From DSNY01 sp964539745 (GTDB taxonomy: Bacteria > Pseudomonadota > Gammaproteobacteria > Burkholderiales > Burkholderiaceae_F): a stretch of 64,000 nt of DNA. The notes under the pieces are model-generated. The model was not told the DNA's origin, did not search any database, and worked only from the letters and a program-made list of their open reading frames with translations. A program made the translations under genes and the position numbers. The DNA lies in NCBI GenBank assembly GCA_964539745.1, contig CAZIJU010000007.1, positions 10,031 through 74,030 of the forward strand, read 5' to 3'. Shown here piece by piece: positions 8,693-17,207 of the stretch; position 1 is the first letter of the stretch, and every line of letters begins with the position of its first letter.

Positions 8693-9217
8693 TCACACGT
8701 CCTGCCGCTGTTCGAGCAGCGCGATCATTCCTTCAAGTGCGGCGACGATCGCCTGCGTGCGAACGGCCGCGCGGTCGCCTTCGAACCGGCGCGTCGCCGT
8801 CTTGACCCAGGGCGCGGCGGCCGGATCACGTTTGATCGCCCAGGCAAAGCACACTGTGCCGACCGGCTTGTCGAGCGTGCCGCCGCCCGGCCCGGCCACA
8901 CCGGTGACCGCAACCGCGACCTGCGCGTGGCTGTGCGTCAGCGCACCGAAGGCCATCGCGCGGGCGACCGGCTCGCTGACCGCGCCGAACTCGCGCAGAT
9001 ACACGGGCGAGACGCCGAGCACCTGCTGCTTGGACTCGTTCGAGTAGACGATGAAACCGCGGTCGTACCAGCCGCTCGATCCCGCCACCTGCGTCACCGC
9101 GAAGCCGATGCCCCCGGCCGTGCACGACTCGGCGGTGGCCAGCACCAGGCGCTGGTCGGCAAGCAGCGCGCCGAGCCGCTCGGCAAGGCGCGAGATGTGG
9201 TCGACGATGTCGTTCAT
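8693..9217 (-). CDS. pncC: Nicotinamide-nucleotide amidase (CinA C-terminal domain protein)
   Basis: A stand-alone CinA C-terminal domain of 174 aa, the PncC form that deamidates NMN to nicotinate mononucleotide in pyridine-nucleotide recycling. Family signatures: LATAESCTAGGIG with the catalytic Ser, YSNESKQQVLGV, and AVTGVAGPGGGTLDKPVGTV cut only at the family's usual boundaries. There is no N-terminal molybdopterin-binding domain. I chose the ATG at 9217; the longer ATG at 9247 would overlap the upstream pgpA by 19 bases and adds residues not typical of the family. It is the last gene of the minus-strand ribD-to-pncC run. Confidence 0.88.
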   Translation of the reverse strand: MNDIVDHISRLAERLGALLADQRLVLATAESCTAGGIGFAVTQVAGSSGWYDRGFIVYSNESKQQVLGVSPVYLREFGAVSEPVARAMAFGALTHSHAQVAVAVTGVAGPGGGTLDKPVGTVCFAWAIKRDPAAAPWVKTATRRFEGDRAAVRTQAIVAALEGMIALLEQRQDV

Positions 9218-9228
9218 CGGGGCATCCG

Positions 9229-9804
9229 TCAGGCGAGCCGGTACCACAGCGAGAATGCGAACAGCGTGTAGAAGGCGGCGACGAGGTCATCGGCCATGAC
9301 GCCGAGGCCGCTTTTGAAGCGCGCGTCGAGCGTACGGATCGGCGGCGGCTTGACGATGTCGACGAACCGGAACACAAGGAAGGCGCACGCCTGCTGCCAC
9401 GCCGGGTGGGCAACCGCATCCGGCAGCATCACGAGCACCGCCCAGAACGCGACGATCTCGTCGATGACGATGTGTCCCGAATCGGCGCTGCCGAGCCGCT
9501 CGCCGGTGCGCTGTGCAGCCGCGGCACCGAGCACGAACGCAGCGCCGATCACCGCGAGCCAGCCGGCGTCGGTAAGCCAGCCGTCCAGCACGACGAAGCT
9601 GGCCCACGCAAGCAGCGTGCCCCAGGTTCCCGGCGCGACCGACGGCATGCCGCTGCCAAAACCGAGCGCGACCATGTGCAGCGGATGCTCGCGCAGAAAG
9701 CGCCATGTCGGCCGCCGCGCCTCGGCGCCGCCCGGCGGCGCCGCATCGCCCGCGGCGCGCTTTGCGCCGTCGGGGATGGACTGCGGTGGGAGGGAAGCGT
9801 TCAT
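9229..9804 (-). CDS. pgpA: Phosphatidylglycerophosphatase A
   Basis: A 191-aa inner-membrane phosphatase that converts phosphatidylglycerol phosphate to phosphatidylglycerol. After a variable, Pro/Ala-rich N-terminus of about 35 residues come the family landmarks: GSGMPSVAPGTWGTLLAW, DSGHIVIDEIVAFW (metal-binding acidic cluster) and GVMADDLVAA, with three to four membrane segments. Its start overlaps the thiL stop by 4 bases (ATGA), a common thiL-pgpA arrangement in beta- and gammaproteobacteria that implies translational coupling. Confidence 0.9.
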   Translation of the reverse strand: MNASLPPQSIPDGAKRAAGDAAPPGGAEARRPTWRFLREHPLHMVALGFGSGMPSVAPGTWGTLLAWASFVVLDGWLTDAGWLAVIGAAFVLGAAAAQRTGERLGSADSGHIVIDEIVAFWAVLVMLPDAVAHPAWQQACAFLVFRFVDIVKPPPIRTLDARFKSGLGVMADDLVAAFYTLFAFSLWYRLA

Positions 9805-10787
9805 TGGGCAAAGTGGTCGTAGCCGCGGTACGTAGTGTCCACGACTGTTCCGTCCGCGTCGAGCACTTCGAGTCCGGGCTGCGCCGTCATGGTTCCGATC
9901 CGGGTGACCGCCACGCCGGCCGCAGCGCCGGCGGCCAGCACGTCGGCGCGCGCCGCCGCGGACGCGGTGAACAGCAGTTCATAGTCGTCTCCGCCGGCGA
10001 GCGCGCAACGACGCTGCAGCGCCTGCGGCTGCCGCCGCACCGCCTCGGAACGCGGCACGGCCGGCCAATGGACACGCGCGCCGAGGCGCGAGCGCTCCAG
10101 CAGATGGCCGAGGTCGCCGAGCAGCCCATCCGACACGTCGATCGCGGCTGTGGCCAGCCCGCGCAACCGGATGCCCAGTTCGACGCGGGGCGCGGGCCGC
10201 TCGAGCCGCGCACGGCAGACGGCGAGGTCGGCCGCGTCCAGTCCGCTCGCCTGCCCCGAGCGATGCGCGAGCGCGAGCGCGGCATCACCGACGGTTCCGG
10301 ACAGCCACAGATCGTCGCCCGCTCGCGCGCCGGCGCGCGAGCGCACGGCCGCGCGCGGCACTTCGCCGATCGCGGTGATCGCGATCGTCAGCGGGCCGTC
10401 GACCACGTGACCGTCGATGCGCAGTTCCGGCGCGCGTGTGGTGTCGCCGCCGAGCAGCGCGCAGCCGTGCGAATCCGCGAGCGCGAACAGTCCGCGCGCG
10501 AACGCCTCGAGCCAGGCTTCGTCCGCGCGCGGCAGCGCCAGCGCAAGGAAAAAGCAGCGCGGCGCCGCCCCCGCCGCAGCGAGGTCCGACAGATTGACCG
10601 CGAGCGCCTTGTGGCCGAGCGCCTCGGCATCGACGTCGGCGAAGAAGTGCCGGCCCGCGAGCAGCATGTCGGTGGTGATCGCGAGCGTCGCGTCACCCGC
10701 GTCGATCAGCGCGCAATCGTCGCCGACACCGGCCCGCTCGCGTGTGGGCCGCGTGAAATAGCGGGCGATCAGCTCGAACTCGTTCAT
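9801..10787 (-). CDS. thiL: Thiamine-monophosphate kinase
   Basis: Phosphorylates thiamine monophosphate to the active cofactor thiamine diphosphate using ATP. At 328 aa it has normal length. AIRS-kinase signatures are GVGDDCALI near residue 20, TTDMLLAGRHF, GHKALAVNLSDLAAAGA, LLGGDTT, and the C-terminal half with AIDVSDGLLGDL and AGGDDYELLF. The ATG at 10787 (MNEFELIARYF) is the classic start; a longer in-frame reading only adds low-complexity residues. It overlaps pgpA by 4 bases. Confidence 0.93.
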   Translation of the reverse strand: MNEFELIARYFTRPTRERAGVGDDCALIDAGDATLAITTDMLLAGRHFFADVDAEALGHKALAVNLSDLAAAGAAPRCFFLALALPRADEAWLEAFARGLFALADSHGCALLGGDTTRAPELRIDGHVVDGPLTIAITAIGEVPRAAVRSRAGARAGDDLWLSGTVGDAALALAHRSGQASGLDAADLAVCRARLERPAPRVELGIRLRGLATAAIDVSDGLLGDLGHLLERSRLGARVHWPAVPRSEAVRRQPQALQRRCALAGGDDYELLFTASAAARADVLAAGAAAGVAVTRIGTMTAQPGLEVLDADGTVVDTTYRGYDHFAQ

Positions 10788-10797
10788 TGCTCGTGCC

Positions 10798-10823
10798 GCG
10801 CACGTCCGACGGTGGACGTGCGC
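10798..10823. repeat. Perfect 10-bp stem hairpin between nusB and thiL
   Basis: GCGCACGTCC (10798-10807) and GGACGTGCGC (10814-10823) form a perfect stem with a 6-base loop just upstream of the thiL start. There is no T-tract, so it is probably an mRNA processing or attenuation element rather than a terminator. Confidence 0.45.
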
Positions 10824-10892
10824 GACGCAGATCCGCGAAAGCATGCGCACCGGTTCGGTCGCGCCGCCGCCGGCCGGCGGGCCGCCGCCGCT

Positions 10893-11345
10893 TCAGCGCG
10901 CGGTTTCGTGCGGCCGCAGCGCCGCGGCAACCTTGTCGAGCACGCCGTTGACGTATTTGAAGCCTTCGGTGCCGCCGAAGCTCTTGGCCAGTTCGACCGC
11001 CTCGTTGATCACGACGCGGTACGGGATCTCGTGCCGGTGCTTCAGTTCGTACGCTCCGATCAGCAGGATCGCGTGTTCGACCGGCGACAGATCCCTGATC
11101 TGGCGATCGATGAAGCGGCCGAACTCGGCGCGCAGCGCTTCGGCGCCTTCGGTCGCACCGTGCAGCAGTTCGCGGAAGTGGGCGACGTCGGCTTTGTCGA
11201 AGCCCTCCGTCTCCATCAGATGGGCTTCGATCGCGGCCACGTCCTGGCCGCCGACCAGCCACTGGTACAGCCCCTGCAGCGCGTATTCGCGCGCGCGCCG
11301 GCGCGCGCTGCGCCCGCCGCTTTTCGGTCTGACCGCTGCGCTCAT
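10893..11345 (-). CDS. nusB: Transcription antitermination protein NusB
   Basis: A 150-aa all-helical RNA-binding protein that, with S10 (NusE), binds boxA and supports antitermination of rRNA operons. Recognisable landmarks are the basic N-terminus SARRRAREYALQGLYQW, LSPVEHAILLIGAYEL in the middle, VVINEAVELAKSFGG and the conserved end FKYVNGVLDKVA. It lies 7 bases downstream of ribH on the minus strand, the standard ribH-nusB pairing. Confidence 0.95.
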   Translation of the reverse strand: MSAAVRPKSGGRSARRRAREYALQGLYQWLVGGQDVAAIEAHLMETEGFDKADVAHFRELLHGATEGAEALRAEFGRFIDRQIRDLSPVEHAILLIGAYELKHRHEIPYRVVINEAVELAKSFGGTEGFKYVNGVLDKVAAALRPHETAR

Positions 11346-11352
11346 GCGAAGG

Positions 11353-11853
11353 CTACGGCTCCTCGTCGAGCGCCTCTTCGGCGTCCTCGCCGGCTTCCTC
11401 GAGCGCCCACATCAGATTGGCCATTTCGACGGCCACGCGCGCGGCATCGCGGCCCTTTTCGAAGACGCGCTCGCGCGCCTGCTCCTCGGTGTCGGTCGTC
11501 AGGATCGCGTTGGCCACCGGAACGCCGTAGTCGTGCGCGACGCGCGCCACGCCGCGCGCCGATTCCCGCGCGACGATCTCGAAGTGATAGGTCTCGCCGC
11601 GGATCACGCAGCCGACGGCGATCAGCGCGTCGAAGTCGCCGGTCGCGGCGAGCTTGGCAAGCGCCACCGGCGCTTCGAGCGCGCCCGGCACCGTCACGTG
11701 CGTGATGTCGTCCTCGTCCACACCGAGCTCGGCCAGCTCGTCGAGGCAAGCGCGCGCCAGCGCCTGCCCCGCCCACTCATTGAAGCGCGCCTGCACCAGG
11801 CCGATGCGCAGGCCTTCGCCGTCGAGGTCGGGAGGGATGAAGTCGATCGCCAT
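11353..11853 (-). CDS. ribH: 6,7-dimethyl-8-ribityllumazine synthase
   Basis: A 166-aa enzyme that condenses the ribityl-aminopyrimidine with dihydroxybutanone phosphate, the penultimate riboflavin step, usually as a pentamer or icosahedral shell. Seen: VQARFNEW substrate loop, VPGALEAPVALAKLA, AVGCVIRGETYHFEIVARES with the catalytic His, and GVPVANAILTTDTEEQARER. The C-terminus adds an acidic tail (EAGEDAEEALDEEP). It starts 6 bases after ribBA ends. Confidence 0.95.
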   Translation of the reverse strand: MAIDFIPPDLDGEGLRIGLVQARFNEWAGQALARACLDELAELGVDEDDITHVTVPGALEAPVALAKLAATGDFDALIAVGCVIRGETYHFEIVARESARGVARVAHDYGVPVANAILTTDTEEQARERVFEKGRDAARVAVEMANLMWALEEAGEDAEEALDEEP

Positions 11854-11859
11854 GGCGCG

Positions 11860-13014
11860 CTAGTCCTCCAGATAGCCGGTCACGTGCAGTCCGAAGCCCG
11901 TCATCGACGGCATCTTGCGCGGGCGGGCCAGCAGCTTCATCGTGCCGACGTTCAGATCGCGCAGGATCTGCGCGCCGATGCCGTAGGTGCGCAGGTCCAT
12001 CTTCGCCGAGCGCGGCGCGGGCGATTTGCCGGCGTCGATGTCGGCGAGTGCGCTGAACTTTTCGAACAGGCGGTCGACCGGTTCGGCGCAGTTCAGCAGG
12101 ATCAGTACGCCGGCGCCGGCCTGAGCGATACGCGCAAGCGCTCTTCCGAACGGCCACGAATGCACGCTGACTTCGGTGTCGATCAGATCGAGCACCGAGG
12201 TCGGCTCGTGCACGCGCACCAGCACTTCGCGCTGCGGATCGATCGGCCCCTTGACCAGCGCCAGATGCGGCGCGCCGCTCGGCGCGTCGCGATACGCGAC
12301 GAGCTCGAACTCGCCGGCGAAGGTTCGCACGCGGCGCGCGCCGACGCGCTCGATCAGCGACTCGTTCGCAGCACGATAGTGGATCAGGTCGGCGATCGTC
12401 CCGATCTTCAGCCCGTGCTGCTGCGCAAACGGGATCAGATCCGGCAGCCGTGCCATCGTGCCGTCGTCGTTCATGATCTCGCACAGCACCGCAGCGGGGG
12501 TCAGCCCCGCCATGCGCGCCAGGTCGCAGCACGCCTCGGTGTGGCCCGCGCGCATCAGCACGCCTCCGGGCTGCGCGACCAGCGGAAACACGTGCCCGGG
12601 CTGGACGATGTCCTCGGGTTTGGCGTCGGGACGCGTGGCGACACGGATCGTGTGCGCCCGGTCGGCCGCGGAGATGCCGGTGGTCACGCCTTCGGCGGCC
12701 TCGATCGCGACCGTGAAGTTGGTCCCGTGCACGCTGCGGTTGTGCTGCGCCATCGGCGCGAGCCGCAGCCGCTGCGCGTGCTCGGGAGTGATCGGCATGC
12801 AGATCAGCCCGCGCCCGTACTTGGCGAGGAAGTTGATCTTTTCCGGCGTCACGAAGTCCGCTGCGAAGATCAGGTCGCCTTCGTTTTCGCGGTCCTCGTC
12901 GTCGACCAGCACGACGATGCGACCGTTGCGGATTTCCTCGACGATCTCCGGCGTCGACGCGATCGGCGACTTCGCGGGCGGCGACGAAGGGGAAGGAACG
13001 GCTTGCAGCATCAC
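11860..13014 (-). CDS. ribBA: 3,4-dihydroxy-2-butanone-4-phosphate synthase with degenerate GTP cyclohydrolase II domain
   Basis: A 384-aa two-domain protein. Residues about 15-215 are a full RibB domain that makes the four-carbon riboflavin precursor from ribulose 5-phosphate: DDEDRENEGDLIFAAD, the THIRV-equivalent AHTIRVATRP, GHVFPLVAQPGGVLMRAGHTEA (split across the active site). The C-terminal part (about 220-384) has the GTP cyclohydrolase II fold outline, ending DLRTYGIGAQIL and GFGLHVTGYL. It lacks the three-Cys zinc site (CxxGDxF...RCDCG) and has RVHEPTSVLDLID instead. Such degenerate forms are known in many proteobacteria, so only the RibB activity is expected. A separate ribA should exist outside the window. 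Confidence 0.92.
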   Translation of the reverse strand: MMLQAVPSPSSPPAKSPIASTPEIVEEIRNGRIVVLVDDEDRENEGDLIFAADFVTPEKINFLAKYGRGLICMPITPEHAQRLRLAPMAQHNRSVHGTNFTVAIEAAEGVTTGISAADRAHTIRVATRPDAKPEDIVQPGHVFPLVAQPGGVLMRAGHTEACCDLARMAGLTPAAVLCEIMNDDGTMARLPDLIPFAQQHGLKIGTIADLIHYRAANESLIERVGARRVRTFAGEFELVAYRDAPSGAPHLALVKGPIDPQREVLVRVHEPTSVLDLIDTEVSVHSWPFGRALARIAQAGAGVLILLNCAEPVDRLFEKFSALADIDAGKSPAPRSAKMDLRTYGIGAQILRDLNVGTMKLLARPRKMPSMTGFGLHVTGYLED

Positions 13015-13080
13015 GACCTCCGCACCTGGCGGAAAGGAAGGCGGATTCTACGCGCGCGCTGCCGGGCGATGTCGTCCGCG

Positions 13081-13226
13081 CTCACCACGGAGGCAAGGAA
13101 AACCACTTTTTTCAGTGTTCCCGGTGCCTCGGTGGTGAGTTCGTCAGCCTGCGCAGGCCGGTGATTTCACCACCGAGACACCGAGCGCATACGGAAAAGC
13201 CCTCGACCGTGCCTGCGTGGTGAAAA
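13081..13226. repeat. Two adjacent CACCAC-GAGGCA inverted repeats
   Basis: Two palindromic units sit between ribBA and the oxidoreductase gene. Unit one (13081-13139) pairs TCACCACGGAGGCA with TGCCTCGGTGGTGA, with one mismatch. Unit two (13165-13226) pairs TTTCACCACCGAGACACC with GTGCCTGCGTGGTGAAA imperfectly. Both are relatives of the perfect palindrome at 8603-8658. Confidence 0.7.
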
Positions 13227-13242
13227 ACGCATTCCCACCCCA

Positions 13243-14361
13243 TTAGCGCTGCCCGAACGTGATGTCGGCGAAGATCGGCGCGCATCCGCGCGGCAGCGCG
13301 CGCCAGTACTGCCGCGGCGCCTGCACGGTGCCGCCAAGCACGGCCGCGGCGTGCCACGGCCAGCGCGGGTCATACAGGAAGCCGCGCGCGAGCGCGACCA
13401 TATCGGCGCGACCCTCAGCGACGATCGCTTCGGCCTGCGCGGGTTCGGTGATCAGCCCCACCGCGATCGTCGACAGTCCGGTCGCGCGCCGAACCGCATC
13501 GGCGAACGGCACCTGGTAGCCGGGGCCGAGCGCGAGCTTCTGGCGTGGTGAGATGCCTCCGCTCGATACGTCGACCCAGTCGCAGCCGCGCGCCTTCAAC
13601 TGCCGCACGAGTTCGATCGTCTGCTCGAGCGTCCAGCTTTCTTCGCCGTCGAGCCAGTCGGTCGCCGACACGCGAACGCCGACCGGCTTGGCGTCCGGAA
13701 ACGCCACGCGCACCGCGTCGAACACCTCGAGCGGAAAGCGCATGCGGTTGCCGAGCGAGCCGCCGTATTCGTCGTCGCGGCGGTTGGCGACGGGCGACAG
13801 GAATTCATGCAGCAGATAGCCGTGCGCCATGTGAATCTCGATCGCATCGAATCCGATCCGCTCGGCGCGGCGCGCCGCCGCGGCGAAGGCTTCGCGCAAC
13901 CGGCGCAGGTCGTCGCAGGTCAATGCACGCGGCGGCGTTTCGCCTTCTGCGTGGGCGATCGCCGACGGCGCCTCGGCGACCCAGCCGCCCTGCGCGAGCG
14001 GGATCTGCTTGCCGCCGTTCCACGGCTCGCGGCTCGAACCCTTGCGTCCGGCATGCGCGAGCTGGATCGCCAGCTTGATCGGGGCGACCTCCCGCACCAT
14101 CGCCACCACGGAGGCGAGCGCCGCTTCGTTCGCGTCCGACCACAGTCCCAGACAGCCCGGCGTGATGCGGGCCTCGGGCGTCACTGCGGTCGCTTCGACG
14201 CACAGCAGTCCGGCGCCGGCGAGCGCGAGCGAACCGAGATGCGCGTGATGCCACGCGGTGGCGCTGCCGTCGCGCGCCGAGTACTGGCACATCGGCGAGA
14301 CCATGATGCGGTTGGGCAGCGTCAGGCCGCGAAAAGTGATCGGTTCGAAGAGTCTGGACAT
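13243..14361 (-). CDS. NADH:flavin oxidoreductase of the Old Yellow Enzyme family (YqjM/OYE2 class)
   Basis: A 372-aa FMN-dependent TIM-barrel reductase of activated alkenes. YqjM-class signatures are clear: VSPMCQYSARDG with the Cys that tunes FMN, AIQLAHAGRKGS, and the FMN/phenol-binding HMAHGYLLHEFLSP (His-x-x-His/Asn and Tyr). Also seen are GGSLGNRMRFPLEV, VSSGG, and VGLITEPAQAEAIVAEGRADMVALARGFLYDPRWPW. It lies among flavin-synthesis genes (ribE upstream, ribBA downstream), which may be coincidence or reflect co-regulation with FMN supply. Physiological substrate unknown. Confidence 0.9.
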   Translation of the reverse strand: MSRLFEPITFRGLTLPNRIMVSPMCQYSARDGSATAWHHAHLGSLALAGAGLLCVEATAVTPEARITPGCLGLWSDANEAALASVVAMVREVAPIKLAIQLAHAGRKGSSREPWNGGKQIPLAQGGWVAEAPSAIAHAEGETPPRALTCDDLRRLREAFAAAARRAERIGFDAIEIHMAHGYLLHEFLSPVANRRDDEYGGSLGNRMRFPLEVFDAVRVAFPDAKPVGVRVSATDWLDGEESWTLEQTIELVRQLKARGCDWVDVSSGGISPRQKLALGPGYQVPFADAVRRATGLSTIAVGLITEPAQAEAIVAEGRADMVALARGFLYDPRWPWHAAAVLGGTVQAPRQYWRALPRGCAPIFADITFGQR

Positions 14362-14383
14362 GGTTCGCGATTCGAGAAGGGTC

Positions 14384-14432
14384 GTTGACCACGGAGGTAC
14401 AGAGAACTTCCTTTATCTCTGCCTGTATTGAG
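14384..14432. repeat. Diverged copy of the CACCACGGAGGCACAGAG repeat
   Basis: Upstream of the oxidoreductase gene, TTGACCACGGAGGTACAGAG is followed 9 bases later by CTCTGCCTGTATTGA, a decayed inverted partner. It is the weakest member of the family in this window. Confidence 0.45.
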
Positions 14433-14445
14433 AGCCTGTCTTTCG

Positions 14446-15147
14446 TCAAAGGTGTGCCGCATAGACGCTCAGATTCCACGCGTTGTGGACGACGACCGGC
14501 AGCACAAGGCTGCCGGTGCGCGCGCGCAGCCACAGATACAGCAGCGCAGCGGGCAGTACGCCGAGCGCCGTGCCGAACGAGATGCCGTGCGCGGCGCAGA
14601 AGCCCGCCGTGACGATCGCGCCGCCGAAGCCGAGCGGTGCGCCGCCGATCGTCCGGCGCGCGGCGAAGGCGCGGTCCGCCAGCGCGAGCAGCATGCCGCG
14701 AAACGCGATCTCCTCGACGAGCCCGGGCAATGTCGCCTGATACAACCAGGTCTCCAGCGGCACGCTTGGCAGTCGGAAGCGCGACAGCGTCATCGCCGCG
14801 TAGTTCAGCGCCAGCACCGGCAGCGCAACCCGCGCGGCAGCACGCAAGGAACCCGGCCGCTGAGACAGCGTGAAGCCGAACTCTTGCCACGCAAAGCCGG
14901 CGCGCCGAACCAGCGCCGCCGCCAGCGCCAGCATGCCCGCCGCCGCGAGCAATCCGCCGGCCCAGTTCCAGCGGTTGCCGATCAGCCGCTCGCCCGGCAG
15001 CGAAGCCGGCAGCGCGCTGAGGCCGAAGTACAGCGCCAGCGCGGCGACGAACGCGATCGCGTACGCGCGCCGCCGCCGATCGCCGAAGGCCGGCGCAAAC
15101 AGCGCCGCCGCGACTGCAAGCGCCAGCAGCGGCGAACCCGGGATCAC
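14446..15147 (-). CDS. CPBP family intramembrane glutamic endopeptidase
   Basis: A 233-aa multi-pass membrane protein (about seven hydrophobic segments) of the CAAX-protease/bacteriocin-processing (Rce1-like) family. The three active-site motifs are present: EEIAFRGML (Glu-Glu-x3-Arg), the FCAAHG motif with its His, and VVVHNAWNL (His-x3-Asn type). It starts with GTG at 15147, 9 bases after ribE, so it is probably co-transcribed with ribDE. The natural substrate is unknown. Confidence 0.85.
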   Translation of the reverse strand: MIPGSPLLALAVAAALFAPAFGDRRRRAYAIAFVAALALYFGLSALPASLPGERLIGNRWNWAGGLLAAAGMLALAAALVRRAGFAWQEFGFTLSQRPGSLRAAARVALPVLALNYAAMTLSRFRLPSVPLETWLYQATLPGLVEEIAFRGMLLALADRAFAARRTIGGAPLGFGGAIVTAGFCAAHGISFGTALGVLPAALLYLWLRARTGSLVLPVVVHNAWNLSVYAAHL

Positions 15148-15156
15148 GCAGGCAGC

Positions 15157-15777
15157 TCAAGCCGCCGCCGCGGACGTCGCAGCGAGCATGCGCTCGACAT
15201 ATCGCGCGATCAGGTCGACTTCGAGGTTGACCCGCGCGCCCGGAGTCAGCCGCTTCAACGTCGTCACCTCGATCGTGTGCGGGATCAGGTTGATCGACAG
15301 TTCGCAGCCTGCCGCCGTGTCGGTCACGCGGTTGACGGTCAGGCTCACGCCGTCGACCGCGACCGAGCCCTTGACCGCGAAGTACTTCGCCAGCTCGCGC
15401 GGCGCCCGCACGACGAGCTCCCACGATTCGCCGATCGGCGCGAAGCGCACGACTTCGCCCACACCGTCGACGTGCCCCGACACGAGATGCCCGCCGAGCG
15501 CATCTCCCAGCGCGAGCGCGGTTTCGAGATTCACTTCGCCGGGCGTATCGAGCCCGACGGTCCTGGCGAGGCTCTCGCGCGAGACGTCGACGGTGAAGCG
15601 TTGGCCGGCGAGCGAAGTGATCGTCATGCACGCGCCGTTGACGGCGATGCTGTCGCCGACCTTCGTGCCGGCGAGCGACACGCGCCGCGCATCGATGGTC
15701 AGCCGCACGCCCGCGTCGGCGCCGAGCGGCTCGACGCGCTCGATGCGTCCGACGCCTTCGACGATCCCGGTGAACAT
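15157..15777 (-). CDS. ribE: Riboflavin synthase, alpha subunit
   Basis: A 206-aa enzyme that dismutates two lumazines to riboflavin plus the pyrimidine precursor. It shows the internal duplication typical of the family. Barrel one starts MFTGIVEGVG and contains IAVNGACMTI. Barrel two contains HLVSGHVDGVGEV, VAVDGVSLTVNRV and LIPHTIEVTTL. The ATG at 15777 gives the invariant MFTGIVE start; the upstream in-frame reading is not conserved. RibD lies 61 bases upstream on the same strand. Confidence 0.95.
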   Translation of the reverse strand: MFTGIVEGVGRIERVEPLGADAGVRLTIDARRVSLAGTKVGDSIAVNGACMTITSLAGQRFTVDVSRESLARTVGLDTPGEVNLETALALGDALGGHLVSGHVDGVGEVVRFAPIGESWELVVRAPRELAKYFAVKGSVAVDGVSLTVNRVTDTAAGCELSINLIPHTIEVTTLKRLTPGARVNLEVDLIARYVERMLAATSAAAA

Positions 15778-15838
15778 CGAATTCTCCCCTTGCACACCTT
15801 GCCGCGATTGGCGCCCGCCGCCGTTCAAAGCGGGCAGA

Positions 15839-16930
15839 TCAGGCCCAGCGCGCGAGGATGCGGACGTCCTCGCCGACCGGAACGACTTCGCGGAACGCGA
15901 GCCGCCGCGCCTGCGCGAGATCCGACAGCGCAGGCAGATGGATCATGCCCTGCGCTTCGCCGATCACGAGCGGCGCCAGATACACGAGCAGTTCGTCGAC
16001 CACACCTTCGCGCACCAGCGAGCCGTTGAGCTTGAAGCCGGCTTCGACGTGCAACTCGTTGACGCCGCGGCGCGCCAGTTCCTTCATCAGCGTCGGCAGA
16101 TCGACCTTGCCGTTTTCGTTCGGCAGCTCGATCACTTCCGCGTTGCGTTCGCGCAGCCGCGCGACCTTGCCGTCGTCGGCGAAAGCGCACGCGACGAGCA
16201 CCGGCTCGCCGTCGAAGATCCGCGCACCTGGATCGACGTCGAGCCGGCTGTCGACCAGCACCTTCAGCGGCTGCCGGCGCGTCGGCACCAGGCGCACGTT
16301 CAGTTGCGGATCGTCGGCCTGCACGGTGCCGATTCCGGTGAGCACCGCGCAGGCGCGCGCGCGCCAGGCGTGGGCGTCGGCGCGCGCCGCCTCCGACGTG
16401 ATCCAGCGCGACACACCGTTGTCGAGGGCGGTCTTGCCGTCCAGGCTCGCGGCGATCTTGACGCGCACCCATGGGCGACCGCGGTTCATGCGCGAAAAGA
16501 AACCGATGTTGGTCTCGATCGCCTCGTCGCGCAGCAGGCCGCAACGAACGTCGATGCCGTTGGCGCGCAGCATCTCGAGGCCGCGCCCGGCGACCTGCGG
16601 GTTCGGATCCTCGACTGCCGCGATCACGCGCGCGATGCGCGCCTCGATCAGCGCGGTCGCGCACGGCGGCGTGCGGCCGAAGTGCGAACACGGTTCGAGC
16701 GTGACGTAGGCCGTCGCGCCGTGCAGGTCGTGGCCGTTGCGGCGCGCATCGAGAAGCGCCTCGACCTCCGCGTGGTTCGATCCGGGCGGCTGCGTCCAAC
16801 CCTCGCCGAGCACGCGGCCTTCGCGCGCGATCACGCAGCCCACGCGCGGATTGGGCGTGGCGTGGTACAGCGCGCGCTGCGCCAGCGCCAGCGCGCGGCT
16901 CATCAACTGGTGATCGACCTCGGTGTACAT
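15839..16930 (-). CDS. ribD: Bifunctional riboflavin deaminase/reductase RibD
   Basis: A 363-aa fusion that performs two successive riboflavin steps after GTP ring opening. The N-terminal deaminase (about 8-150) has the zinc site HAEVEALL and TLEPCSHFGRTPPC. The C-terminal reductase (about 150-360) contains RVKIAASLDGKTAL, GIGTVQADDPQLNVR and HVEAGFKLNGSLV. The start at 16930 (MYTEVDHQLMSRALALA) fits the family. It is the first gene of the ribD-ribE-CPBP segment. I looked upstream (16931-17207) for an FMN riboswitch and saw none. Confidence 0.94.
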   Translation of the reverse strand: MYTEVDHQLMSRALALAQRALYHATPNPRVGCVIAREGRVLGEGWTQPPGSNHAEVEALLDARRNGHDLHGATAYVTLEPCSHFGRTPPCATALIEARIARVIAAVEDPNPQVAGRGLEMLRANGIDVRCGLLRDEAIETNIGFFSRMNRGRPWVRVKIAASLDGKTALDNGVSRWITSEAARADAHAWRARACAVLTGIGTVQADDPQLNVRLVPTRRQPLKVLVDSRLDVDPGARIFDGEPVLVACAFADDGKVARLRERNAEVIELPNENGKVDLPTLMKELARRGVNELHVEAGFKLNGSLVREGVVDELLVYLAPLVIGEAQGMIHLPALSDLAQARRLAFREVVPVGEDVRILARWA

Positions 16931-17169
16931 GCGCGGATTCTACGGGCCGGCCGAAAAGACGATGCCCGCAGCGGACCGCGCTTTTCGATGCGGCGCACGC
17001 GGGCCGTCACCGCCGGCCAGGACGGGAAAATCCGGTTCGTACGCACGCGCAAAGTGCGTCCGTTCCGGCCCCCTTTCGCACAGGGGGACTGCAACGGCGT
17101 TCTTGCCGGTGGCCGCTCGAGGGTGCCGCTTCGAAGCCCGGCGGCCCCCACGGTTCATAGGCGGCCGGA

Positions 17170-17199
17170 CGCCCGCCCCTCGCGGTCGAGGGGCGTGCG
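17170..17199 (-). terminator. GC-rich hairpin after the hsp20 gene at 17208
   Basis: CGCCCGCCCCTCG and CGAGGGGCGTGCG form a 13-bp stem with one mismatch and a CGGT loop, directly after the hsp20 stop on the minus strand. No T-run follows, so terminator function is uncertain. Confidence 0.4.
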
Positions 17200-17207
17200 T
17201 GCGCGAC

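Noticed and set aside
16931..17207. FMN riboswitch upstream of ribD
   Set aside because: I looked for the conserved RFN stems here and before ribBA (13015-13242) and saw none.
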